Origin: Bacteroidia bacterium
Lineage (GTDB): Bacteria; Bacteroidota; Bacteroidia; Bacteroidales; Prolixibacteraceae
NCBI GenBank assembly: GCA_025358395.1
Contig: JANYJT010000279.1
Coordinates: 1 to 10,677, forward strand
DNA: 10,677 bases
Reading direction: 5' to 3'
The translations under genes were made by a program, and so were the position numbers. Shown here one piece after another: positions 1 to 6,861 of this stretch; within the stretch, counting starts at the first letter, position 1, and every line of letters begins with the position of its first letter. The notes below the pieces were generated by a model, which was not told the origin of the DNA, searched no databases, and saw only the letters and a program-made list of their open reading frames with translations.

Positions 1-3
1 GGC

Positions 4-1095
4 ATGAAAATATTAAACATTGGGGGGTTGAAAATTAAACTTCCTATTATTCAAGGTGGAATGGGTGTTGGCGTTTCACTGTCCGGATTGGCAGCAGCTG
101 TTGCCAATGAGGGTGGAGTAGGAGTTATTTCTCCTGCAGGAATTGGATTCCTATACAAGGATTATTCTTCCGATTACCTGAAGAATTGTATTCATGGACT
201 GACAACAGAGATTCGAAAGACCCGCGAAAAATCACAGGGCATTATTGGTGTAAACATCATGGTAGCACTTTCAAATTATGCTGATTTGGTGGTCACTTCT
301 ATAAAGGAAAAAGTAAATATTATCTTCTCCGGGGCCGGGTTACCCCTGGATCTCCCAAAGTTTTTAACTCCTGATTCTGAAACCAAATTGGTTCCCATTG
401 TTTCATCGGCCAGGGCAGCAACCCTTATCTGTAACAAATGGTATACCAATTATGGATACCTTCCGGATGCCATAGTTGTGGAAGGTCCCAAAGCAGGTGG
501 TCACCTTGGCTTTAAGATTGATCAGATTTTCGATGAAAATTATTCTCTTGAAAACTTAATTGAAGAAGTGGTGATAGTTGCAAAAGAGTTTGACGAGAAA
601 TATGGAAAGAGCATTCCCGTTATTGCAGCGGGGGGAATCTATACCGGGGAAGACATTGCCATGATATTGCAAAAAGGTGCCGCAGGTGTTCAAATGGGTA
701 CACGCTTTGTAACGACTACTGAATGTGATGCTTCTGAAGGATTTAAGCAAGCCTATATTCATGCAAAGGAGGAAGATGTAAGGATCATCAAGAGTCCGGT
801 GGGGATGCCTGGAAGGGCAATAAGCTGTTCCTTTTTGGATGATGTAGACAGTGGAAAAAGACGCCCGACTGTTTGCCCTGTCAATTGCGTAAAGACTTGT
901 GATATTACAACAGCACCCTATTGCATCATGGCTTCTCTGGCTTCAGCGTTGAGAGGTAATTTTAGAAATGGATATGCTTTTGCCGGTAGCAATGTGTGGA
1001 AAACAGATCGGATCATCTCTGTTAAAGATCTGTTTTCTGCCCTTTTGGAAGAATATAAAGTTGCAGTAAGCGGCAAATTCGCTCTTTCTGTGTAA
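4..1095 (+). CDS. Nitronate monooxygenase / 2-nitropropane dioxygenase-family flavin oxidoreductase
   Basis: A 363-residue FMN-dependent TIM-barrel protein of the nitronate monooxygenase family, which oxidises alkyl nitronates and related compounds; the true substrate in this organism is unknown. The N-terminus carries the family signature IIQGGMGVGVSLSGLA (residues 15-30), so the ATG at position 4 is a natural start although only three bases precede it in the window. GGHLG (165-169) contains the conserved His167 expected at the active site. AAGGIYTG (208-215) and GVQMGTRFV (228-236) match the FMN-phosphate binding segments of the barrel. Near the C-terminus is a cysteine cluster, Cys291, Cys295, Cys299 and Cys307 (CPVNCVKTC, then YCI), which belongs to a longer subfamily and may bind a metal or form disulfides; its function is not established here. 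FabK-like enoyl-ACP reductase is a related alternative but less likely. The gene is followed by its own terminator and appears separate from the downstream cluster. Confidence 0.9.
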   Translation: MKILNIGGLKIKLPIIQGGMGVGVSLSGLAAAVANEGGVGVISPAGIGFLYKDYSSDYLKNCIHGLTTEIRKTREKSQGIIGVNIMVALSNYADLVVTSIKEKVNIIFSGAGLPLDLPKFLTPDSETKLVPIVSSARAATLICNKWYTNYGYLPDAIVVEGPKAGGHLGFKIDQIFDENYSLENLIEEVVIVAKEFDEKYGKSIPVIAAGGIYTGEDIAMILQKGAAGVQMGTRFVTTTECDASEGFKQAYIHAKEEDVRIIKSPVGMPGRAISCSFLDDVDSGKRRPTVCPVNCVKTCDITTAPYCIMASLASALRGNFRNGYAFAGSNVWKTDRIISVKDLFSALLEEYKVAVSGKFALSV

Positions 1096-1115
1096 ACCTA
1101 TTGATAAATTATTTG

Positions 1116-1155
1116 GCCTGTAGTTCGTAGCGAATTACAGGCTTTTTTGTTTTTA
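1116..1155 (+). terminator. Intrinsic terminator after the nitronate monooxygenase gene
   Basis: A near-perfect hairpin: bases 1116-1127 (GCCTGTAGTTCG) pair with 1131-1142 (CGAATTACAGGC) across a TAG loop, giving 12 pairs with one G-T wobble. Six T residues follow at once (1143-1148), then G and further T residues. It lies about 20 bp after the stop codon, the expected place for rho-independent termination. It separates this gene from the next transcription unit. Confidence 0.9.
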
Positions 1156-1207
1156 AGAACTTATTGTTACTTTTCAGCCATAAAAAGTAGATGTGGGGAT
1201 AACTTGT

Positions 1208-1215
1208 TATCTTTG
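1208..1215 (+). promoter_or_regulatory. Bacteroidota-type -7 promoter element ahead of the S41 peptidase gene
   Basis: TATCTTTG matches the Bacteroidota primary-sigma -7 consensus TAnnTTTG exactly. It lies about 60 bp ahead of the GTG start at 1277 and just after the upstream terminator, so it could drive the S41-pnuC-nadR-cysE-methyltransferase cluster. I do not see a convincing TTG/TTTG -33 box at the normal 19-21 bp spacing, which lowers confidence. Confidence 0.6.
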
Positions 1216-1276
1216 TTTACACATTTATGCCTTAAAATGGCAATGATTTTAATATGTAATTAATTTAATTTTTAGT

Positions 1277-2887
1277 GTGAAGAACAGTTATTTTTACACC
1301 CCTGCAGGTGCACTAACCACCTTGATTTTCATCTTTTTTTCAATAGCCACTTCTGCTCAGGATATTCAAAGTCAAGCACTTAAATTTGGCCGGGTATTGA
1401 GATTAGTTGATGCGTTCTATGTTGATACAACGAATGCAAATAAGCTGACAGAGAATGCCATTGTTGATTTGCTGGGGCGACTGGATCCCCATTCAGTTTA
1501 TATGACCAAAAGTGAAGTAGAAGAGATGAATCAACCGTTGGAAGGAAATTTCGAGGGCATTGGCATCTCATTTAGTATCATCAAGGACACTCTTATTGTG
1601 ATGACGACTATCCCGGGAGGACCATCCGAAAAGGTAGGCTTACGACCGGGAGATCGCATTATTAAGGTTAATGCCAAAAATATTACCTCCATTGGCCTTA
1701 AAAATCAGGATGTTTTTGGACTTTTAAGGGGTAACAAGGGAACTACAGTAAATCTTAAAATTAGCAGAAAAGGGGAAGCTGCTCCACTTGACTTTACAAT
1801 CGTCAGGGACAAAATTCCAATTTACAGTTTGGATGCTGCCTTTTTACTCAATAAAGAAACGGCATTTATAAAGCTAAACAGGTTTTCAGCCACAACCATT
1901 GAAGAATATACTTCGGCAATGAAGAAACTTGAAAAGGAAGGAAAAATTAAAAATCTCGTTCTCGATTTAAGGGGAAATGGAGGCGGATATCTCGGTGCAG
2001 CTTACGATTTGGCGAATCAATTTCTGGAAGCAAATAAATTGATTGTCTATACCGAAGGAAGTCATAGTCCGAGGAAAGACTATATGTCTACCGTAAATGG
2101 TGATTTCTTAAAGGGAAATCTGGTAATTATAATTGATGAAGGAACGGCCTCTGCCTCCGAAATTGTATCCGGAGCAATTCAGGATTGGGATCGTGGTGTA
2201 ATAATTGGTAGAAGGTCTTTTGGAAAGGGATTGGTGCAACAGCCTTTTGCTCTGAATGATGGATCTATGATCCGCTTAACTACAGCTCACTATTATACTC
2301 CTGCCGGCCGTAACATACAGAAACCTTACAAAGACAATCCTGAGAACTATCGAAACGATTACGTTAAAAGATTTGAGCGGGGAGAGTTGTTCAACAAAGA
2401 TAGCATCTCTCATGCCGATTCTCTGATGACCAAAACATTGGTAACAAAAAGAAAGGTGTTTAGTGGAGGAGGTATCGTTCCGGATATTTTTGTTCCTCTT
2501 GATACATCTGTTCATTACACCTATTTCAATACACTTATCCGAAAGAATATTTTCTTTCCGTACGTTGTCAGTTACATTGATCAGAACCGTAATCAGCTGT
2601 TGCGTAAGTATCCTGATTTTCAGAAATTCCGAACCAATTTTGTTGTTTCTCCCTCAATGCTCAATGATTTGATGGTTCTCGGTGAAAAATCGGGTGTGAA
2701 ACGAGATGAGGAGAGCGTAAAACTTATGCAAAATCTCATTTTCAGACAAATTAAGGCTTTGATTGCGCGTGACTTGTACGATCCGGGTACTTATTTCAGG
2801 ATCATGGTTGAGGATGACGCAGAAATAAAAAAGACCATGGAACTGCTTGCTGACCCTCCATCTTATGCACGTTACCTAAACAGATAA
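1277..2887 (+). CDS. Secreted S41-family (CtpA/Prc-like) PDZ serine peptidase
   Basis: A 536-residue carboxyl-terminal processing peptidase, expected in the periplasm where the family trims or degrades envelope proteins recognised by their C-termini. The start is GTG: nearby upstream ATG codons run into stops, and this start gives a proper signal peptide (hydrophobic residues 12-26, cleavage near TSAQ, 25-28). The order is: N-terminal helical region (about 30-88), PDZ domain (about 90-178, with GNFEGIGISFS and GLRPGDRI), then the S41 protease core (about 190-410). The dyad is readable: Ser292 in GTASASEIV and Lys317 in SFGKGLVQ, 25 residues apart as in the photosystem D1 C-terminal processing protease; Glu295 would be the third residue. 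The substrate-groove segment LVLDLRGNGGG (227-237) is intact. The C-terminal extension (about 415-536) is helical and common in Bacteroidota. It is the first gene of the compact plus-strand cluster; 29 bp separate it from pnuC. Confidence 0.95.
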   Translation: MKNSYFYTPAGALTTLIFIFFSIATSAQDIQSQALKFGRVLRLVDAFYVDTTNANKLTENAIVDLLGRLDPHSVYMTKSEVEEMNQPLEGNFEGIGISFSIIKDTLIVMTTIPGGPSEKVGLRPGDRIIKVNAKNITSIGLKNQDVFGLLRGNKGTTVNLKISRKGEAAPLDFTIVRDKIPIYSLDAAFLLNKETAFIKLNRFSATTIEEYTSAMKKLEKEGKIKNLVLDLRGNGGGYLGAAYDLANQFLEANKLIVYTEGSHSPRKDYMSTVNGDFLKGNLVIIIDEGTASASEIVSGAIQDWDRGVIIGRRSFGKGLVQQPFALNDGSMIRLTTAHYYTPAGRNIQKPYKDNPENYRNDYVKRFERGELFNKDSISHADSLMTKTLVTKRKVFSGGGIVPDIFVPLDTSVHYTYFNTLIRKNIFFPYVVSYIDQNRNQLLRKYPDFQKFRTNFVVSPSMLNDLMVLGEKSGVKRDEESVKLMQNLIFRQIKALIARDLYDPGTYFRIMVEDDAEIKKTMELLADPPSYARYLNR

Positions 2888-2916
2888 TGATCGCAATTTT
2901 GTGAAAAGTCTTCAAA

Positions 2917-3522
2917 ATGTCAGTTTTCCAGTGGATTTTTGATCATTACGTTGAGGTATGCGGAACATTATCCGGTTTTTTGTATCTCGGATTTTCTATC
3001 CGTCAACATCCACTGACATGGCCAGTGGGATTGCTTAATGCGATTTTTTACATATTCGTATTCTTTTCGTCTAAAATATATGCCGACATGGCGCTCCAGT
3101 TTTACTATGCTGCCATCAGCATCTATGGGTGGTGGAGCTGGTATCATGGTAGTGCTTCCGGAAATTCATTAAAGGTCACCATAACAAGCAGAACACTCTG
3201 GCTCATATTGTCGATCATGTTTTTGCTCCTTTTTGTTGCAATTGCCTTTGTTTTAATTCGGTTTACGGATTCACAAGTGCCCTATTGGGATGCAATTACG
3301 ACCTCTTTGAGTATCTTAGCCACCTGGATGCTGGCGCGAAAAAAACTTGAGCATTGGATGGTTTGGGTTTTTGTGGATGCAATTTCAATTGGATTATTTA
3401 TTGTAAAAAATTTATACCCTACGACCTTGCTTTTCTCGGTGTACACAATTTTGGCCATTTATGGTTACTTTGAATGGAAGAGAGAAATTGAAAGAAAAAA
3501 CCTGGAATCTGAATTAGCATGA
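2917..3522 (+). CDS. pnuC: PnuC-family nicotinamide riboside transporter
   Basis: A 201-residue inner-membrane protein of the PnuC family, facilitators that carry nicotinamide riboside (sometimes other vitamins) into the cell, where phosphorylation traps it. Hydrophobic helices fill almost the whole length. Family signatures are visible: WPVGLLNAIFY (35-45), QFYYAAISIYGWW (61-73), PYWDA (122-126), the tryptophan-rich segment ATWMLARKKLEHWMVW (135-150) followed by Asp154, and YGYFEWKRE (182-190) at the end of the last helix. The length is normal for the family. The last codons overlap the start of the next gene, a nicotinamide-riboside kinase, through ATGA. This neighbour supports nicotinamide riboside as substrate over thiamine (PnuT) or riboflavin (PnuX), and no TPP or FMN riboswitch is visible upstream. 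Confidence 0.9.
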   Translation: MSVFQWIFDHYVEVCGTLSGFLYLGFSIRQHPLTWPVGLLNAIFYIFVFFSSKIYADMALQFYYAAISIYGWWSWYHGSASGNSLKVTITSRTLWLILSIMFLLLFVAIAFVLIRFTDSQVPYWDAITTSLSILATWMLARKKLEHWMVWVFVDAISIGLFIVKNLYPTTLLFSVYTILAIYGYFEWKREIERKNLESELA

Positions 3523-4040
3523 AGAAAATAGTAATTTCAGGACCTGAGTCAACCGGTAAAACAACCCTATCAAAGGAACTGGCACTTGAGTTAAAGGCAA
3601 CTTTAATCCCTGAATTCGCCCGATATTATATAGAAGGTCTCCATAAACCTTATACATTCTCTGATTTGGAAACAATTGCCAAACATCAGATCAATCAAGA
3701 AATGAGTGTGATGGCATTGGATCACAATTCAATTTTGATAATGGATACCTGGTTGATCATTACAAAAGTATGGTTTGAGGTGGTCTTCAACAGAGCACCT
3801 GAATGGTTGGAAAATTACATCGCTTCGTCGGATATTGATCTATTTCTGGTTTGTGCTCCCGACATTCCATGGATACCGGATCCAGTCAGGGAGAATGGAG
3901 GAGAGATGAGGCAAAAGCTTTTTGAAAGATATTGTAAAGAAATTGAGCACTATGGGTTTTCATATGAGGTAGTCGAGGGAAATGGGGAGATTCGGGTACT
4001 TAATGCCTTAAGATTAATTAAGGCACACCAGATTGGATAA
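3519..4040 (+). CDS. nadR: NadR-like nicotinamide riboside kinase (AAA ATPase)
   Basis: A 173-residue cytoplasmic P-loop kinase equivalent to the C-terminal ribosylnicotinamide kinase domain of NadR. It converts nicotinamide riboside and ATP to NMN. The Walker A loop is GPESTGKTT (8-16). PEFARYY (31-37) is the characteristic NadR-kinase substrate segment. DTW...TKVW (76-85) and the lid segment DIPWIPDPVRENGG (115-128) also fit. The NMN adenylyltransferase and helix-turn-helix domains of enterobacterial NadR are absent, so this is a stand-alone kinase and not a repressor; NMN must be adenylylated or otherwise used elsewhere. Its start overlaps the pnuC stop by four bases (ATGA), suggesting translational coupling of uptake and trapping. 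The gene symbol is given by domain homology only. Confidence 0.88.
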   Translation: MKKIVISGPESTGKTTLSKELALELKATLIPEFARYYIEGLHKPYTFSDLETIAKHQINQEMSVMALDHNSILIMDTWLIITKVWFEVVFNRAPEWLENYIASSDIDLFLVCAPDIPWIPDPVRENGGEMRQKLFERYCKEIEHYGFSYEVVEGNGEIRVLNALRLIKAHQIG

Positions 4041-4076
4041 AACCTTTTCTCCTGATTCACGTTAATAACGGAAAAG

Positions 4077-5012
4077 ATGAAAGAGCATACAGAGAGTAAA
4101 ATTAGAGAATCGATCGGTGATGCCGTTCATAAATTAACGGATATCTCTTCTGTTGGTGAAGTTGCGCATGCGCAGCGGGCAGGAGAACCAATGCCTTCTA
4201 CCGAGAAATTAAAAATCTTTGTAGATAAGGTCAGGCAAATTATCTTTCCGGGTTATTTTGGGTCGATTAATTTTCATCCAACCTCCTTTCATTACCACAT
4301 GGGTGTGCTTGTTGATGAAGTATTCCACCTGCTGTCGGAACAGCTGTTGGCCGGACTGTGTTTTGTTTGCGACAAAGAATTTAATTCTGATCTGGAAAGC
4401 AGGAAGGCTGAGTCCGATAGCTGTGCAGCCGATTTCATAGCTGCGCTTCCTGAACTGAGACGTGTACTAATCAATGACGTTGAAGCGGCTTATTTGGGTG
4501 ATCCGGCCGCCACAAGTATCAGCGAAGTGATCTTTTGTTATCCGGCTATCAGGGCCATCTCAAGTTATCGGATAGCCCATACTTTATTTAAATTCGGCAT
4601 TCCATTGATACCCAGGATAATATCAGAAATGGCGCACTCAGAAACTGGAATTGATATTCATCCGGAAGCCACTATTGGACCCTATTTTGCCATAGATCAC
4701 GGAACAGGAATAGTGATTGGATCAACTTCAATTATTGGTTCTAATGTCAAAATTTATCAGGGAGTTACTCTTGGCGCCAAAAGTTTCTCACTGGACGAAT
4801 CCGGAAATCCGGTTAAAGGAATTCCAAGACACCCCATTGTTGAAGATAATGTAGTAGTTTATTCTAATGCAACCATCCTTGGCCGAATAACAATCGGGCA
4901 CGATTCCGTGATCGGTGGGAATATATGGATTACAAATGATTTGCCACCTTATTCCCGGATCGTCCAAAACAAAGCTAAATCTTCTGAATTTATTTTTGGT
5001 GGCGGCATATGA
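4077..5012 (+). CDS. cysE: Serine O-acetyltransferase (EpsC/CysE type)
   Basis: A 311-residue serine acetyltransferase that makes O-acetylserine from serine and acetyl-CoA, the first dedicated step of cysteine synthesis. The N-terminal half (about 1-180) is the helical domain. The C-terminal half is a left-handed beta helix built from hexapeptide repeats, starting at GIDIHPEATIG (191-201). His208 in AIDHGTG matches the catalytic histidine and Asp193 its partner in the E. coli enzyme; RHP (251-253) matches a conserved active-site segment. The insertion at about 236-250 (SFSLDESGNPVKG) is typical of the EpsC-type long form. The protein ends soon after the repeats with FIFGGGI, without the long cysteine-feedback tail of the E. 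coli enzyme, so feedback sensitivity is unclear. There is no O-acetylserine sulfhydrylase gene beside it. It lies 36 bp after nadR and probably shares its transcript. Confidence 0.93.
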   Translation: MKEHTESKIRESIGDAVHKLTDISSVGEVAHAQRAGEPMPSTEKLKIFVDKVRQIIFPGYFGSINFHPTSFHYHMGVLVDEVFHLLSEQLLAGLCFVCDKEFNSDLESRKAESDSCAADFIAALPELRRVLINDVEAAYLGDPAATSISEVIFCYPAIRAISSYRIAHTLFKFGIPLIPRIISEMAHSETGIDIHPEATIGPYFAIDHGTGIVIGSTSIIGSNVKIYQGVTLGAKSFSLDESGNPVKGIPRHPIVEDNVVVYSNATILGRITIGHDSVIGGNIWITNDLPPYSRIVQNKAKSSEFIFGGGI

Positions 5013-5087
5013 TTGTTTTCAAAGAATAATGCTGCCATTTATAGAGTAGGTCACTACGTTACAAAACATTATTTAGATATCAATAAA

Positions 5088-6278
5088 GTGAAGAAATTTA
5101 AACTGGTTGTAAAAACTTTTGCTGGTCTTGAACCCGTCCTCGCTATGGAGCTTCGTGCAATTGGTGCAGATTCAATCAGCATCGAGCGGAGGGCAGTCTC
5201 TTTTATCGGCGATAAATCAATGTTGTACAAAGCCAATTTCTTGTTGCGGACTGCCTTAAAAGTACTCAAGCCAGTTGCACAGTTCCGGGTGACCAAAAAG
5301 GAAGATCTTTATTTGCATGCAAAAAATATTACTTGGTCTGAATACTTAACCTTGGGAATGAGTTTTTCAATTGACAGCACTGTACAGTCGGAGCTTTTCG
5401 TTAATTCCATGTACGCCTCACTGAAAGTCAAAGATGCAGTTGCAGATAGTTTCAGAGAGAAATTTGGGAAGCGACCGTCAGTAAATCAAGAAGATCCGGA
5501 TATCCGTTTTCATGTCTACCTAATGGGCGACTACTGTGAAATTTCGCTGGATAGTTCAGGAGATTCATTGCATAAAAGGGGATACAGGGTAGTTCAGGGG
5601 GAGGCACCAGTCAATGAGGTACTGGCAGCAGGAATGATCATGTTATCGGGCTGGACCGGGGAATCCAATTTTTTGGACCCAATGTGCGGGTCAGGAACAA
5701 TTCTAATCGAAGCTGCCATGATAGCTAAAGGTATTCCGGCAGGAATTTACCGTAAATCTTTTGGATTTGAAAAATGGCTGGACTTTGATGAGCATCTTTT
5801 CTCGGAGATTTACAATGCTGATTATGAAAAGGAAACATCTGTAAGAATCTTTGGCTCAGATATCTCAACGCAGAGTTGTGCCAATGCACGCGCCAACATT
5901 AAGAATGCCGGACTTTCCAAAGTGATAGAGATCGATTCAAAGGATTTTCTGGAGTTAAGTCCACCCTTTGAAAATGGAATCATTGTAACCAATCCTCCAT
6001 ACGGGGAAAGATTGCAAATCCGATCTATTGCTAGCCTATATAAATCTATTGGAGATGTATTGAAACATAAATATTCAGGCTATACGGCTTGGGTGATCTC
6101 GAGTGCTGAAGAGGGATTTAAAAGCATAGGGCTAAAGCCATCTAAAAAAATAGAGTTGTTCAATGGGGCTCTGCCATGTAGCTTTAGAAGTTTTGAGCTA
6201 TTCAGAGGAACTCATAAGCAGACGGTAATTTTCAAGAAGGGAAATAAGGACCAAGCGAAAGCGGATTACGCGGAATAA
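5088..6278 (+). CDS. THUMP-domain class I SAM-dependent RNA methyltransferase (RlmL/YpsC type)
   Basis: A cytoplasmic rRNA-modifying enzyme; the family includes the N-terminal methyltransferase of E. coli RlmL (23S rRNA m2G2445) and YpsC. The open frame reaches back to a TTG at 5013, directly after the cysE stop, but the family's characteristic N-terminus begins at the GTG at 5088 (VKKFKLVVKTFAGLEP). I therefore use 5088, giving 396 residues; the 25 extra upstream residues look unrelated to the family. An N-terminal ferredoxin-like/THUMP region covers about residues 1-155, followed by the Rossmann methyltransferase core. SAM-binding motif I is DPMCGSGTILIEAAM (about 197-211) and catalytic motif IV is NPPYGERL (about 302-309), the N-P-P-Y form used for exocyclic amine methylation of guanine. 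HKRGYR (about 162-167) is also conserved. The exact target nucleotide cannot be read from sequence. Its end is 10 bp from the convergent sigma gene. Confidence 0.9.
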   Translation: MKKFKLVVKTFAGLEPVLAMELRAIGADSISIERRAVSFIGDKSMLYKANFLLRTALKVLKPVAQFRVTKKEDLYLHAKNITWSEYLTLGMSFSIDSTVQSELFVNSMYASLKVKDAVADSFREKFGKRPSVNQEDPDIRFHVYLMGDYCEISLDSSGDSLHKRGYRVVQGEAPVNEVLAAGMIMLSGWTGESNFLDPMCGSGTILIEAAMIAKGIPAGIYRKSFGFEKWLDFDEHLFSEIYNADYEKETSVRIFGSDISTQSCANARANIKNAGLSKVIEIDSKDFLELSPPFENGIIVTNPPYGERLQIRSIASLYKSIGDVLKHKYSGYTAWVISSAEEGFKSIGLKPSKKIELFNGALPCSFRSFELFRGTHKQTVIFKKGNKDQAKADYAE

Positions 6279-6288
6279 GCTATGAGAA

Positions 6289-6861
6289 TTATTGACCTAT
6301 TCTTTTAAAAGTGACATCTTGCTTGATGCTGGTTACCAAGTACTCTTTACACTTAAATTTCCGCTTCTTTACATATTTCTCTCCACTGAAGCCCATGATT
6401 TGAGCAATCTGTTTTAAAGGGACTTTGTCGAAAAAAAGTTGTAGTAATTTTTGACAGTCACTACCAAGCAATTGAAAATGTTTTTGGTAGAGTTTAAACC
6501 TTTCATTTTTTTCAACCAATTCAGAAAAATCATGATCGAATTCAGACTCGAAAATAGTAGAATCAACCATCATCTCTTTTTCCGATTTCAAACGAGTAAG
6601 TTGCTTCAGCCAAAGGAATTTACACACCGAATAGAGATAAGTTTCAAAGGCACAGCTGATAATCAAATCGTTGGCTTTTAATTTCCGGTAAACAACAATG
6701 ATGGCCTCTTGAAATACATCGTTGGCATCCTCATCATTCCCACTATTCTTTTTAATATACAGGTTTACCTTGTAGTAGAAATTTTTATATATATGCTGAA
6801 GTATCACGTTGTCGTTACGCAATATGCCATTGAGAAGCTCTTCGTTGCTATAGTTAATCAT
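6289..6861 (-). CDS. ECF-type sigma-70 family RNA polymerase sigma factor
   Basis: A 190-residue two-domain (sigma2/sigma4) extracytoplasmic-function sigma factor that would direct RNA polymerase to a small regulon. Region 2 includes NDEDANDVFQEAIIVVYRKL (about 42-61), the usual core-binding and -10 recognition block. Region 4 runs from about 131 to 182 with the helix-turn-helix PLKQIAQIMGFSG (148-160). The recognition part is followed by the lysine-rich YVKKRKFKCKEYL (163-175), a form I associate with Bacteroidota ECF sigma factors. The ATG lies inside the stop of the upstream TPR-CHAT gene (ATGA overlap), implying translation coupled to it. No anti-sigma gene is adjacent, since the only downstream neighbour is convergent. 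How its activity is controlled is unknown; co-expression with the membrane-anchored CHAT protein suggests that protein is involved. The target promoter is not identifiable here. Confidence 0.9.
   Translation of the reverse strand: MINYSNEELLNGILRNDNVILQHIYKNFYYKVNLYIKKNSGNDEDANDVFQEAIIVVYRKLKANDLIISCAFETYLYSVCKFLWLKQLTRLKSEKEMMVDSTIFESEFDHDFSELVEKNERFKLYQKHFQLLGSDCQKLLQLFFDKVPLKQIAQIMGFSGEKYVKKRKFKCKEYLVTSIKQDVTFKRIGQ

Noticed and set aside
1096..1276. Possible small gene or RNA between the nitronate monooxygenase and peptidase genes
   Set aside because: The region is explained by the terminator and the promoter element; short ATG frames end within a few codons.
2880..2916. TPP or other riboswitch ahead of the PnuC-type transporter
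   Set aside because: The spacer is only 29 bp, too short for such an element, and the kinase neighbour points to nicotinamide riboside.
4163..4174. Perfect 12-bp palindrome TGCGCATGCGCA
   Set aside because: It lies inside the serine acetyltransferase coding sequence (Val-Ala-His-Ala-Gln) with no partner site; codon choice explains it.
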